Below are positions 33,801-45,246 of a stretch of DNA of 64,000 bases, piece after piece (position 1 is the first letter of the stretch; every line of letters starts with the position of its first letter). A model generated the notes under the pieces. It searched no databases. It was not told where the DNA came from and worked only from the letters and a program-made list of their open reading frames with translations. Position numbers and translations under genes: made by a program. Source of the DNA: Aradus depressus (Eukaryota > Arthropoda > Insecta > Hemiptera > Aradidae); NCBI GenBank assembly GCA_963662175.1, contig OY759215.1:50299213-50363212 (forward strand), read 5' to 3'.

Positions 33801-36800
33801 ATGTTAGACGAACCTTCTCTGTGACGTTCGTCAGAAAGTCCGTTATTTTAAGACCCGTGTGATCCCGTCTTTAAAGAGCTAATCATTTAAAACGCCCCAA
33901 TGTTATTAGGTTGCCGTCACACAAGCGTTGCTACTCAAGGTTCCAATGAACGGGATCAGTCACACACATGTTAGACCCACCTTCTCTGTGACGTTCGTCA
34001 GAAAGTCCGTTATTTTAAGACCCGTGTGATCCCGTCTTTAAAGAGCTAATCATTTAAAACGCCCCAATGTTATTAGGTTGCCGTCACACAAGCGTTGCTA
34101 CTCAAGGTTCCAATGAACGGGATCAGTCACACACATGTTAGACCCACCTTCTCTGTGACGTTCGTCAGAAAGTCCGTTATTTTAAGACCCGTGTGATCCC
34201 GTCTTTAAAGAGTTACTCATTTAAAACGCCCCAATGTTATTAGGTTGCCGTCACACAAGCGTTGCTACTCAAGGTTCCAATGAACGGGATCAGTCACACA
34301 CATGTTAGACCCACCTTCTCTGTGACGTTCGTCAGAAAGTCCGTTATTTTAAGACCCGTGTGATCCCGTCTTTAAAGAGCTAATCATTTAAAACGCCCCA
34401 ATGTTATTAGGTTGCCGTCACACAAGCGTTGCTACTCAAGGTTCCAATGAACGGGATCAGTCACACACATGTTAGACCCACCTTCTCTGTGACGTTCGTC
34501 AGAAAGTCCGTTATTTTAAGACCCGTGTGATCCCGTCTTTAAAGAGTTACTCATTTAAAACGCCCCAATGTTATTAGGTTGCCGTCACACAAGCGTTGCT
34601 ACTCAAGGTTCCAATGAACGGGATCAGTCACACACATGTTAGACCCACCTTCTCTGTGACGTTCGTCAGAAAGTCCGTTATTTTAAGACCCGTGTGATCC
34701 CGTCTTTAAAGAGTTACTCATTTAAAACGCCCCAATGTTATTAGGTTGCCGTCACACAAGCGTTGCTACTCAAGGTTCCAATGAACGGGATCAGTCACAC
34801 ACATGTTAGACGAACCTTCTCTGTGACGTTCGTCAGAAAGTCCGTTATTTTAAGACCCGTGTGATCCCGTCTTTAAAGAGCTAATCATTTAAAACGCCCC
34901 AATGTTATTAGGTTGCCGTCACACAAGCGTTGCTACTCAAGGTTCCAATGAACGGGATCAGTCACACACATGTTAGACCCACCTTCTCTGTGACGTTCGT
35001 CAGAAAGTCCGTTATTTTAAGACCCGTGTGATCCCGTCTTTAAAGAGCTAATCATTTAAAACGCCCCAATGTTATTAGGTTGCCGTCACACAAGCGTTGC
35101 TACTCAAGGTTCCAATGAACGGGATCAGTCACACACATGTTAGACCCACCTTCTCTGTGACGTTCGTCAGAAAGTCCGTTATTTTAAGACCCGTGTGATC
35201 CCGTCTTTAAAGAGCTAATCATTTAAAACGCCCCAATGTTATTAGGTTGCCGTCACACAAGCGTTGCTACTCAAGGTTCCAATGAACGGGATCAGTCACA
35301 CACATGTTAGACCCACCTTCTCTGTGACGTTCGTCAGAAAGTCCGTTATTTTAAGACCCGTGTGATCCCGTCTTTAAAGAGCTAATCATTTAAAACGCCC
35401 CAATGTTATTAGGTTGCCGTCACACAAGCGTTGCTACTCAAGGTTCCAATGAACGGGATCAGTCACACACATGTTAGACCCACCTTCTCTGTGACGTTCG
35501 TCAGAAAGTCCGTTATTTTAAGACCCGTGTGATCCCGTCTTTAAAGAGTTACTCATTTAAAACGCCCCAATGTTATTAGGTTGCCGTCACACAAGCGTTG
35601 CTACTCAAGGTTCCAATGAACGGGATCAGTCACACACATGTTAGACCCACCTTCTCTGTGACGTTCGTCAGAAAGTCCGTTATTTTAAGACCCGTGTGAT
35701 CCCGTCTTTAAAGAGCTAATCATTTAAAACGCCCCAATGTTATTAGGTTGCCGTCACACCAGCGTTGCTACTCAAGGTTCCAATGAACGGGATCAGTCAC
35801 ACACATGTTAGACCCACCTTCTCTGTGACGTTCGTCAGAAAGTCCGTTATTTTAAGACCCGTGTGATCCCGTCTTTAAAGAGCTAATCATTTAAAACGCC
35901 CCAATGTTATTAGGTTGCCGTCACACAAGCGTTGCTACTCAAGGTTCCAATGAACGGGATCAGTCACACACATGTTAGACCCACCTTCTCTGTGACGTTC
36001 GTCAGAAAGTCCGTTATTTTAAGACCCGTGTGATCCCGTCTTTAAAGAGTTACTCATTTAAAACGCCCCAATGTTATTAGGTTGCCGTCACACAAGCGTT
36101 GCTACTCAAGGTTCCAATGAACGGGATCAGTCACACACATGTTAGACCCACCTTCTCTGTGACGATCGTCAGAAAGTCCGTTATTTTAAGACCCGTGTGA
36201 TCCCGTCTTTAAAGAGCTAATCATTTAAAACGCCCCAATGTTATTAGGTTGCCGTCACACAAGCGTTGCTACTCAAGGTTCCAATGAACGGGATCAGTCA
36301 CACACATGTTAGACCCACCTTCTCTGTGACGTTCGTCAGAAAGTCCGTTATTTTAAGACCCGTGTGATCCCGTCTTTAAAGAGTTACTCATTTAAAACGC
36401 CCCAATGTTATTAGGTTGCCGTCACACAAGCGTTGCTACTCAAGGTTCCAATGAACGGGATCAGTCACACACATGTTAGACCCACCTTCTCTGTGACGTT
36501 CGTCAGAAAGTCCGTTATTTTAAGACCCGTGTGATCCCGTCTTTAAAGAGTTACTCATTTAAAACGCCCCAATGTTATTAGGTTGCCGTCACACAAGCGT
36601 TGCTACTCAAGGTTCCAATGAACGGGATCAGTCACACACATGTTAGACGAACCTTCTCTGTGACGTTCGTCAGAAAGTCCGTTATTTTAAGACCCGTGTG
36701 ATCCCGTCTTTAAAGAGCTAATCATTTAAAACGCCCCAATGTTATTAGGTTGCCGTCACACAAGCGTTGCTACTCAAGGTTCCAATGAACGGGATCAGTC

Positions 36801-39800
36801 ACACACATGTTAGACCCACCTTCTCTGTGACGTTCGTCAGAAAGTCCGTTATTTTAAGACCCGTGTGATCCCGTCTTTAAAGAGCTAATCATTTAAAACG
36901 CCCCAATGTTATTAGGTTGCCGTCACACAAGCGTTGCTACTCAAGGTTCCAATGAACGGGATCAGTCACACACATGTTAGACCCACCTTCTCTGTGACGT
37001 TCGTCAGAAAGTCCGTTATTTTAAGACCCGTGTGATCCCGTCTTTAAAGAGCTAATCATTTAAAACGCCCCAATGTTATTAGGTTGCCGTCACACAAGCG
37101 TTGCTACTCAAGGTTCCAATGAACGGGATCAGTCACACACATGTTAGACCCACCTTCTCTGTGACGTTCGTCAGAAAGTCCGTTATTTTAAGACCCGTGT
37201 GATCCCGTCTTTAAAGAGCTAATCATTTAAAACGCCCCAATGTTATTAGGTTGCCGTCACACAAGCGTTGCTACTCAAGGTTCCAATGAACGGGATCAGT
37301 CACACACATGTTAGACCCACCTTCTCTGTGACGTTCGTCAGAAAGTCCGTTATTTTAAGACCCGTGTGATCCCGTCTTTAAAGAGTTACTCATTTAAAAC
37401 GCCCCAATGTTATTAGGTTGCCGTCACACAAGCGTTGCTACTCAAGGTTCCAATGAACGGGATCAGTCACACACATGTTAGACCCACCTTCTCTGTGACG
37501 TTCGTCAGAAAGTCCGTTATTTTAAGACCCGTGTGATCCCGTCTTTAAAGAGTTACTCATTTAAAACGCCCCAATGTTATTAGGTTGCCGTCACACAAGC
37601 GTTGCTACTCAAGGTTCCAATGAACGGGATCAGTCACACACATGTTAGACGAACCTTCTCTGTGACGTTCGTCAGAAAGTCCGTTATTTTAAGACCCGTG
37701 TGATCCCGTCTTTAAAGAGCTAATCATTTAAAACGCCCCAATGTTATTAGGTTGCCGTCACACAAGCGTTGCTACTCAAGGTTCCAATGAACGGGATCAG
37801 TCACACACATGTTAGACCCACCTTCTCTGTGACGTTCGTCAGAAAGTCCGTTATTTTAAGACCCGTGTGATCCCGTCTTTAAAGAGCTAATCATTTAAAA
37901 CGCCCCAATGTTATTAGGTTGCCGTCACACAAGCGTTGCTACTCAAGGTTCCAATGAACGGGATCAGTCACACACATGTTAGACCCACCTTCTCTGTGAC
38001 GTTCGTCAGAAAGTCCGTTATTTTAAGACCCGTGTGATCCCGTCTTTAAAGAGCTAATCATTTAAAACGCCCCAATGTTATTAGGTTGCCGTCACACAAG
38101 CGTTGCTACTCAAGGTTCCAATGAACGGGATCAGTCACACACATGTTAGACCCACCTTCTCTGTGACGTTCGTCAGAAAGTCCGTTATTTTAAGACCCGT
38201 GTGATCCCGTCTTTAAAGAGTTACTCATTTAAAACGCCCCAATGTTATTAGGTTGCCGTCACACAAGCGTTGCTACTCAAGGTTCCAATGAACGGGATCA
38301 GTCACACACATGTTAGACCCACCTTCTCTGTGACGTTCGTCAGAAAGTCCGTTATTTTAAGACCCGTGTGATCCCGTCTTTAAAGAGTTACTCATTTAAA
38401 ACGCCCCAATGTTATTAGGTTGCCGTCACACAAGCGTTGCTACTCAAGGTTCCAATGAACGGGATCAGTCACACACATGTTAGACCCACCTTCTCTGTGA
38501 CGTTCGTCAGAAAGTCCGTTATTTTAAGACCCGTGTGATCCCGTCTTTAAAGAGCTAATCATTTAAAACGCCCCAATGTTATTAGGTTGCCGTCACACAA
38601 GCGTTGCTACTCAAGGTTCCAATGAACGGGATCAGTCACACACATGTTAGACCCACCTTCTCTGTGACGTTCGTCAGAAAGTCCGTTATTTTAAGACCCG
38701 TGTGATCCCGTCTTTAAAGAGCTAATCATTTAAAACGCCCCAATGTTATTAGGTTGCCGTCACACAAGCGTTGCTACTCAAGGTTCCAATGAACGGGATC
38801 AGTCACACACATGTTAGACCCACCTTCTCTGTGACGTTCGTCAGAAAGTCCGTTATTTTAAGACCCGTGTGATCCCGTCTTTAAAGAGCTAATCATTTAA
38901 AACGCCCCAATGTTATTAGGTTGCCGTCACACAAGCGTTGCTACTCAAGGTTCCAATGAACGGGATCAGTCACACACATGTTAGACCCACCTTCTCTGTG
39001 ACGTTCGTCAGAAAGTCCGTTATTTTAAGACCCGTGTGATCCCGTCTTTAAAGAGCTAATCATTTAAAACGCCCCAATGTTATTAGGTTGCCGTCACACA
39101 AGCGTTGCTACTCAAGGTTCCAATGAACGGGATCAGTCACACACATGTTAGACCCACCTTCTCTGTGACGTTCGTCAGAAAGTCCGTTATTTTAAGACCC
39201 GTGTGATCCCGTCTTTAAAGAGTTACTCATTTAAAACGCCCCAATGTTATTAGGTTGCCGTCACACAAGCGTTGCTACTCAAGGTTCCAATGAACGGGAT
39301 CAGTCACACACATGTTAGACGAACCTTCTCTGTGACGTTCGTCAGAAAGTCCGTTATTTTAAGACCCGTGTGATCCCGTCTTTAAAGAGCTAATCATTTA
39401 AAACGCCCCAATGTTATTAGGTTGCCGTCACACAAGCGTTGCTACTCAAGGTTCCAATGAACGGGATCAGTCACACACATGTTAGACCCACCTTCTCTGT
39501 GACGTTCGTCAGAAAGTCCGTTATTTTAAGACCCGTGTGATCCCGTCTTTAAAGAGTTACTCATTTAAAACGCCCCAATGTTATTAGGTTGCCGTCACAC
39601 AAGCGTTGCTACTCAAGGTTCCAATGAACGGGATCAGTCACACACATGTTAGACCCACCTTCTCTGTGACGTTCGTCAGAAAGTCCGTTATTTTAAGACC
39701 CGTGTGATCCCGTCTTTAAAGAGTTACTCATTTAAAACGCCCCAATGTTATTAGGTTGCCGTCACACAAGCGTTGCTACTCAAGGTTCCAATGAACGGGA

Positions 39801-40083
39801 TCAGTCACACACATGTTAGACCCACCTTCTCTGTGACGTTCGTCAGAAAGTCCGTTATTTTAAGACCCGTGTGATCCCGTCTTTAAAGAGCTAATCATTT
39901 AAAACGCCCCAATGTTATTAGGTTGCCGTCACACAAGCGTTGCTACTCAAGGTTCCAATGAACGGGATCAGTCACACACATGTTAGACGAACCTTCTCTG
40001 TGACGTTCGTCAGAAAGTCCGTTATTTTAAGACCCGTGTGATCCCGTCTTTAAAGAGCTAATCATTTAAAACGCCCCAATGTT
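27893..40083 (+). repeat. Satellite array, 73 x 167 bp
   Basis: The monomer starts ATTAGGTTGCCGTCACAC and ends AACGCCCCAATGTT. From 27893 the repeat steps by exactly 167 bp to 40083 (12,191 bp = 73 monomers), then ATT and unrelated DNA. I found no indel. Two diagnostic sites vary: GAGTTACTC (29 monomers) or GAGCTAATC (44), and AGACCCACC or AGACGAACC (8, at monomers 15, 21, 36, 42, 53, 59, 69, 73, always with GAGCTAATC). Rare single changes occur in monomers 48 and 50. The monomer contains short dyads (ACGGGATC/GATCCCGT; CGTCACA/TGTGACG). No coding frame. The length is close to that of a nucleosome plus linker, as in many centromeric or heterochromatic satellites. Confidence 0.99.
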
Positions 40084-40344
40084 ATTCTTAGCCACCAAAA
40101 ATGAAAATGTTTTGTCAAAACCTGAGCTTTATATCATTATTATCCCCAAATTGTTTGTTTACTGACAGAATAACTGAATAATAATACTAGAATAGTAGCC
40201 AATATCACTGAGTCATTAATTAAAATCGTGGCCGTTTAAAATGGGATACACCATATATTAATTCTGTGGGTAATTATGTTGCCATAGACACAACGAAAGA
40301 CTTTTGTAATAATTACTTTCTTATAACTGTAGTATAAGATAGTA
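40084..40344. other. Right flank of the satellite, unassigned
   Basis: Sharp transition after ATT to CTTAGCCACCAAAAATG. No similarity to the left flank noticed. Confidence 0.5.
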
Positions 40345-40599
40345 TTGAAAATCCGAGATCGAAGTTTCAACTGATTTTCATTTTCGTTTTGACTATTTTC
40401 GCGATGATGTCTGAGCGTGTGAATGTATTTGATTGGAAAATTGTGAGCACTCTATCGAAAAAACGATTGTAGCTATGAACTTGAAATTTGGAATGAAACT
40501 TGACCCTTACCAAAATTGTTTCTTATAAAATTTCCAATCGCTGGTATGTCCTCAAATTTAAGATAGAGTCAATACGACCGAAGAATATATGTGACGAGG

Positions 40600-40810
40600 C
40601 CATTACATCATTTTCTTATACCAACAACGCTTACAGATCAATCTCTCTCCCCCTTCCCTTCTCAAAATCATCTCATTGTAGAGCGTTATCTTGAGAGTAG
40701 ACATTCTTATACCCAGTAATGCCAATATAAAATGATTTTGAGAAGGGGGAGAGAGAGTTATCTGTAAGCATGGTTGGTATAAGAAGGTCCTGTAATGACC
40801 ACATCATTTA
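40600..40810. mobile_element. MITE family C, full copy
   Basis: Arms: GGCCATTACA...TTCTTATACCAACAACGCTT left, AAGCATGGTTGGTATAAGAA...TGTAATGACC right, with CTCTCTCCCCCTTCCC mirrored by GGGGGAGAGAGAG. Confidence 0.85.
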
Positions 40811-40920
40811 TAGATGGCTAAGAAAAAAAAATGTTCCACTATCAATGAAGAAGCAAACATAATAATCCCACAAAGACCTCCAGCAAATATTAAAATAAAG
40901 GTTTATTAAGAATGAATACT

Positions 40921-41000
40921 TGAACTTTTTTATACCAACCACGCTTACAGGTCACTCCCACTCCCCCCCTTCTCAAAATCATTTCATACTTATTATTTTG
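40921..41000 (+). repeat. MITE family C, left arm only
   Basis: TTTATACCAACCACGCTTAC, CCCCCCTTCTCAAAATCATT and CATACT, then the similarity stops. Confidence 0.7.
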
Positions 41001-41084
41001 AAATATTTCCTACGGAAAATTATTTTTCATTGTTTCAGGAGCTATAACTTTTGCCCTATTGGTTTTATGTCAAATACAAAACAT

Positions 41085-41165
41085 TTTTGGTATGAACCAA
41101 TTTTTCGATAGGACTTTTTTGGGTTAATCAAGGAAACGCCTAAAAATATGTATTCCAAACTACAT
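41085..41165 (+). repeat. Family D fragment
   Basis: GGTATGAACCAATTTTTCGA, TAGGACTTTTTTGGGTTAAT and TATTCCAAACTACATTT. Confidence 0.6.
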
Positions 41166-41545
41166 TTCAGAACGGTTTTCGGCAAGCAACTCTAAAACCG
41201 GACTATCTGCGAAAATCTTATATCATATAAATTATGTATTTAAGTTTTCTCTACAACTTTTGCCTGAAAATAGTTTTGATTAAGTCATAAACATAAGCGG
41301 TATCTTATAGAATGTACTTAGGCCCTGGATAAAGTGGTCCGATTTCGGCCAAAAAGGTAGCACATGGGATTTTTTCATTTCTAATTTCAAGTTCATGGCT
41401 ACAATCGTTTTTGCGGTATAGCCCTCACAACTTTCCAATCACACACACTCACGCGCGATAGTCATCATCGCAAAATATATTCAGGGGTCCTCGAAACGTG
41501 AAAAGACGTTGAAACTTCGAACTCGAATTTTGGCACGACAGAGCT

Positions 41546-42035
41546 GCAAAAACACTTCATACAAGATACAAAGTTAGCAAGTCAGGTTTATACTAGAAAC
41601 TAATTCGCAAGACATGAGCCTTGCGAACAGAAAGCCAGCAGAGAAAACCCGCCACTGTCCATAACAGGTCAAAGAGGAAGCAAGATTCCTTAGAAAATAA
41701 TATATAAAAAAACTTTCTCTAACCCTCTTTAGGTTATGTAAGACAACTTCAAATTCAAATTAGCACATTAGAGACTAGAAGCCAATGTGAGTTTGGCAAT
41801 TGAATCATTATCAGTTTCTAGTCATACAAATATTTGTATGAAGAGGAGTTTACATGTCGACCACAAATGTATTAGACCACCAATACATTGTACTACGATT
41901 TGTCAAAAAGGTGTGGAAACAGAAGCTGTTCACATTATACAATAATATAGACTTGTCAAATACACAATGGCTTCAGATGAAGAACTATTATTTGTGTGTG
42001 CTGTTGCTAACTGTCGATACATTCACTATATCGGC
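41546..42035. other. Unassigned
   Basis: The 77-aa frame at 41854 runs into the family B repeat and is not a gene. Confidence 0.45.
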
Positions 42036-42325
42036 AGTTATTGCGATTTTTGAGTTAAGCTGCCTTTCCAACGGCCGATTTCGCTGAAAAATTAATAGGT
42101 GTTGTCCTTATGGAGTTTTGGATGCACTAATATATAATTTCGTGTCGATACGTTCATCATATCGGGAGTTATCGTTGTCACGAGCAAAATACCCGGACAG
42201 CAATTTTTTTTTTTTATTTTCGAATCGGGGGTCGGAAAACACGAAATTCCGTTAAAAAATCAACATCGAATTTCTGACCGATCACATAACTTCCCCTATA
42301 CTTCTGGGGAAGTAAAATCAGTATG
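42036..42325 (-). repeat. Family B repeat, long copy
   Basis: CCAACGGCCGATTTCGCTGA, AATTAATAGGTGTTGTCCTT, CGTGTCGATACGTTCATCAT and CCGATCACATAACTTCCCCT occur in order. Confidence 0.8.
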
Positions 42326-42389
42326 ATTTTCAGTGTTTTTCGTAATTGTATAGAAGTAACGGGTCATTGGAACAAAACCTATCATTCTT

Positions 42390-42460
42390 GGACGTTTCTA
42401 TGATTTACCCGAAAAATATTACTCCTATCGAAAAATGTCTCAACAAAAATATTTCTTATT
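42390..42460 (-). repeat. Family D fragment
   Basis: ATCGAAAAATGTCTCAACAA with AAAATATTTCTTATTAAACA, the inverted form of the word at 10060 and 41085. Confidence 0.5.
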
Positions 42461-42480
42461 AAACATTGCAAAGTAATGTT

Positions 42481-42803
42481 AGGTTAGATTTGGTGACTCA
42501 TGCCCGGGCTTTAACTACGAGGTCATATCGCCTACTACCAGAGCGCTCTTTCGTCACTCTGGTGGACATGAGTTCGATTCTACTATGGGAGTCCTAAATG
42601 CTGCCTACCCTAAATTTTTATTCACCTAGGGTAGGGTCTTTAACGAGTACCTGACACGTACAGGACCATCGCTTAACGTCCCATCCGAAGGACGGCGTGC
42701 TTATCTCCCAGATAAAATAAACTAAGGGTCTCGGTCGGGTTTCGAACCCACGATCTTGAGCTCAGAAGGCAAACATGCATACCACTGAGCTACCGGCGCC
42801 CTC
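42481..42803 (-). mobile_element. SINE family A, 15-bp TSD
   Basis: Near-complete minus-strand copy, with a small deletion between GACGGCGTGCTTA and TCTCCCAGATAAA. The flanks TTGCAAAGTAATGTT (42466-42480 and 42804-42818) are identical, so insertion is probably recent. Confidence 0.93.
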
Positions 42804-42899
42804 TTGCAAAGTAATGTTTAGATTGTATCGCATAGCAATGAATTATTGGTAGTTTTTATTGAAAATAAATAAAATAAAGAATAAATAAAATATATCTGA

Positions 42900-43165
42900 A
42901 GTGGCCATTACAAGTCTATTTTTATACCGACCACACTTACAAATAACTCTCTACCCCCTCTCCCCTTTCTCAAAACCATTTCATACTGGCATTATTGGGT
43001 ATAAGAAAGTCACTCTCAGAATTACCTTGTATAATGAAAGAAAAAAAATACTTCTGACGCCAACTCATTACTTTCATATATGCAGCAATGCCAAGAGAAG
43101 GGGAGGGAGGGAGTGATCTCTAAGTGTGGTTGGTATAAGAAAGTCCCGTTATGGTCATCACATAC
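42900..43165. mobile_element. MITE family C, full copy
   Basis: TTTATACCGACCACACTTAC at the left, AAGTGTGGTTGGTATAAGAA at the right. Outer GTGGCCATTACAAGTC mirrors CCCGTTATGGTCATCAC. It has the complete interior, including CTTCTGACGCCAACTCATTA. Confidence 0.85.
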
Positions 43166-43524
43166 TTTAGTTCAATGATGAGTAAATAAGTTGTAAGAGT
43201 GTTGATCCTTACTTCGTGAAATGAGAGTACTTAAGAGAACATTACAACGTTCTTCCCATTAAATTGTAAAACAATTAAAACCGTTGAGTTTAGAACAGGA
43301 TTAAAACAGTGAGGATTTACCTTTCACTAGTAAAATGTAATTTTTAGTTTAAGACTCATTTACACTTAGAGAGGTACAATTATAAAGACGATATGGGAGT
43401 AAGCCCATGTAAGTATAAGTGTTATGTATTGTTGACAATACATTGTTATTGTTGTGCATATGTTGAGGAAAATATAGTTAGTAAAAGACATAAAGAAAAA
43501 AGTATGTTTTTTTTGTAAATATTG
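43166..43524. other. Unassigned AT-rich DNA
   Basis: The 132-aa minus frame at 43366-43764 crosses into the family Q arms and shows no domain. Confidence 0.45.
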
Positions 43525-43765
43525 TCCATTTCTCAAAATATATGGGAGTACTTTCGGTATTGCTGTCAACTTTAGCCACGACTTAAATGGAAGTTCAACC
43601 ATTTTACAATCCAAACTGTCCCCTTTTTCAGTGTTGTTAGGTCGTGACTGAAGATGGTAGCAATACCGAAAATACTGCCATATATTTTGCGAAATAGACA
43701 ATATTTTTAAAAACATACGTTTTTCTTTATATTTTTTATTATGTCTTTCACAATATCTCTGCAAA
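43525..43765. mobile_element. Family Q element, paired inverted arms
   Basis: ATTGTCCATTTCTCAAAATA, TATGGGAGTACTTTCGGTAT, TTAGCCACGACTTAA at the left are mirrored by TTAGGTCGTGACTGAAGATG, ATACCGAAAATACTGCCATA, GAAATAGACAAT at the right around a 60-bp loop. The right arm has a hammerhead-like core. It is probably a remnant of the inverted terminal parts of a Penelope-like element. Confidence 0.6.
43648..43677 (+). ncRNA. Hammerhead-like motif in family Q
   Basis: CTGAAGA, extra T, GGTA/TACC stem with GCAA loop, GAAA, AT/AC, TG. The final G at the cleavage position is a departure from the usual H, so this copy is likely inactive. Confidence 0.35.
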
Positions 43766-43825
43766 AATGTTAAGTGTTTGAACCTCTAAACTTTTTCTTA
43801 GCTAATAAGCTAAGAAAAAGTAAAT

Positions 43826-43980
43826 CGTAAATAACTAGATAACTCAGTGACATGGCTAATATTCATCAAACATAAGGCCAAATAAAAAAAATCTTATAAT
43901 AATAAGATTTTTTTTTTTTTTAGCCTTATGTTTGATGAATATTAGCCATGTCACTGTGTTATCTAGTTATTTACGACATC
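43826..43980. repeat. Inverted repeat from SINE family 2 tails, about 58-bp arms
   Basis: GTAAATAACTAGATAACTCA to CATAAGGCCAAATA is mirrored by TAGCCTTATGTTTGATGAAT to TAACTAGATAACA inverted. The arms are almost perfect and meet at A- and T-runs, as two SINE tails joined tail to tail. Confidence 0.8.
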
Positions 43981-44110
43981 CATGACCCCGGGAGGAAATT
44001 CCATCTACGAAAAAAAACACTCCCGGACGGGATTCGAACCCGCAAACCAAGGTGAGACCATGCAACCAAAGCCTTACGCTCTAGCCCGCACGGCCACCAT
44101 GGCATCCTAA
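43908..44110 (-). mobile_element. SINE family 2 (tRNA-derived), copy 1
   Basis: On the minus strand: head GATGCCATGGTGGCCGTGCG, GGGCTAGAGCGTAAGG, B box GGGTTCGAATCCC, then GGAGTG...CCCCGGGGTCATGGATG, body with GTAAATAACTAGATAAC and an A-rich tail at about 43921-43908. The tRNA-like part ends in a CCCGTCCGGGAG acceptor-like segment, but an intact clover leaf is not obvious. Confidence 0.75.
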
Positions 44111-44129
44111 GAACACATGTATTATAGAT

Positions 44130-44204
44130 ACTGTGATATATATATACATATACATATGTATATATACATATACATGTGATATATATATATATATATATAC
44201 ATAT
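44130..44204. repeat. TA/TACA microsatellite
   Basis: Alternating TATATACATA units and a (TA)10-like block. Confidence 0.9.
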
Positions 44205-44802
44205 ATAACTTCCCCTATACATCGTATAGAAGAAGGCGGAGTAAAATGACAAGAATAGGTAGTGTCCAAGATAGACAAGGATCTTCTGTGCCAAATAGGA
44301 TCTGTAATTACGTAAGTTTCATGTAAGGGGGAGTCCTGAGGCTTGGGTGACGTAGCGTAGTGGCGTGTCACACGTGAAATAGGGATAGTAAATATACCGA
44401 GGTCGGCAGATGAGCTCATCCCAGAGACAATAAAGGCAGGAGACACGTTTTGTTGCGCCAGTAATCCTGAACCACTATCTAACCCAAGAATCTGGGGGGT
44501 CCTTGCATTCAATTATTTATATACACTATCCGGCGTGGGGGTCAAACGAGCTTTATTCATGAGATGAAATGAAACAGGATTTTGTATAACTCAATTAAAT
44601 AAAATTATTTGGAGGTCGATATTTTAGTACGAATACACAGTTCACTCATTGAATTAAATTATATCTGGAGACCATGAATCATCGAAACGCCCAAAGAAGT
44701 ATAAGAAACGTCTGAGCCAATATAAATATAAATAATTTTTTTTTTTTACCAACAAGCATTCAGTAAACCTGACCTGAAAGTATAATGTATTTCGTTACGC
44801 AT
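44205..44802. other. Unassigned; weak LTR-like signal
   Basis: The minus strand of about 44280-44550 has a TATA-like GTATATAAATAATTG and, downstream, ATTACTGGCGCAACAAAACG, which could be an LTR end and primer-binding site. No partner LTR or gag/pol was found, so no element is called. Confidence 0.3.
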
Positions 44803-45038
44803 GAAAAACCTTGAGCACGCTGTCCTTCGGATGGGACGTTAAGCTATGGTCCCGAGCATGTACGATGTCAGATGCTCGTTATAGATCCCGACCCTAGTTG
44901 AATAAACCGGGGTTGGCAATATTTAGGAATGCCACAGTAGAGTCGGGCTCATGTCTGTTAAATTGACGAAAGAGTGCTCTCGGAAATAGGCGATATGACC
45001 TCGTAGTTGAGGAGCATGAGTCACAATAACTAACTAAC
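44803..45038 (+). mobile_element. SINE family A, 5'-truncated
   Basis: It begins at AAAAACCTTGAGCACGCTGT, after the tRNA-like head, and ends GAGCATGAGTCACAATAACT. Confidence 0.8.
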
Positions 45039-45117
45039 GTAACGTATGTCCGTAACACTAAAATTGTAACGATCTCTGGACCTAGAGAACGGATTTTGCT
45101 GAAATTTGCAGGGGATA

Positions 45118-45148
45118 TTTGAGGAGTTTGGAGCCAGAGCGGACCAAC
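45118..45148. repeat. Outer inverted repeat, left arm
   Basis: TTGAGGAGTTTGGAGCCAGA plus GCGGACCAAC is mirrored exactly by GTTGGTCCGC plus TCTGGCTCCAAACTCCTCAT at about 49095-49125. The hAT-like element lies between, so it probably landed in an older fold-back element. Confidence 0.85.
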
Positions 45149-45246
45149 CCACAATTTTTCGGAAAATGAGTTATTACCATCCTGATGTTGGCATAGGTTC
45201 CCTTTTTCAAAACCAGTGTGGATCACTTAGTTTCTTCACTTCAGTG

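Larger units (their letters stand above)
40345..41545. mobile_element. Fold-back element with about 150-bp inverted arms
   Basis: Left arm near 40345-40490 (CGAAGTTTCAAC, GCGATGATG, TTGATTGGAAA, ACGATTGTAGC, ATGAACTTGAAAT) is mirrored at 41385-41545 with roughly 80-85 percent identity over the part compared by eye. The loop of about 900 bp holds a full family C MITE, a C half and a family D piece, all presumably later insertions. No transposase frame. Confidence 0.65.

Noticed and set aside
27893..40083. CRISPR array
   Set aside because: Repeats follow each other directly with no unique spacers, monomers are 167 bp, and the context is eukaryotic.
44000..44110. Functional tRNA gene on the minus strand
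   Set aside because: It has A- and B-box-like words, but it is followed by a SINE body and the arms do not close into a clover leaf; a second copy at 50676 has the same body.
43971..44512. Frames of 107 and 143 aa on the minus strand
   Set aside because: They run through a TA microsatellite and SINE family 2; the Ile/Tyr-rich part is translated repeat.
44280..44560. Solo LTR with primer-binding site
   Set aside because: No second LTR, no clear TG...CA borders, no target duplication found.
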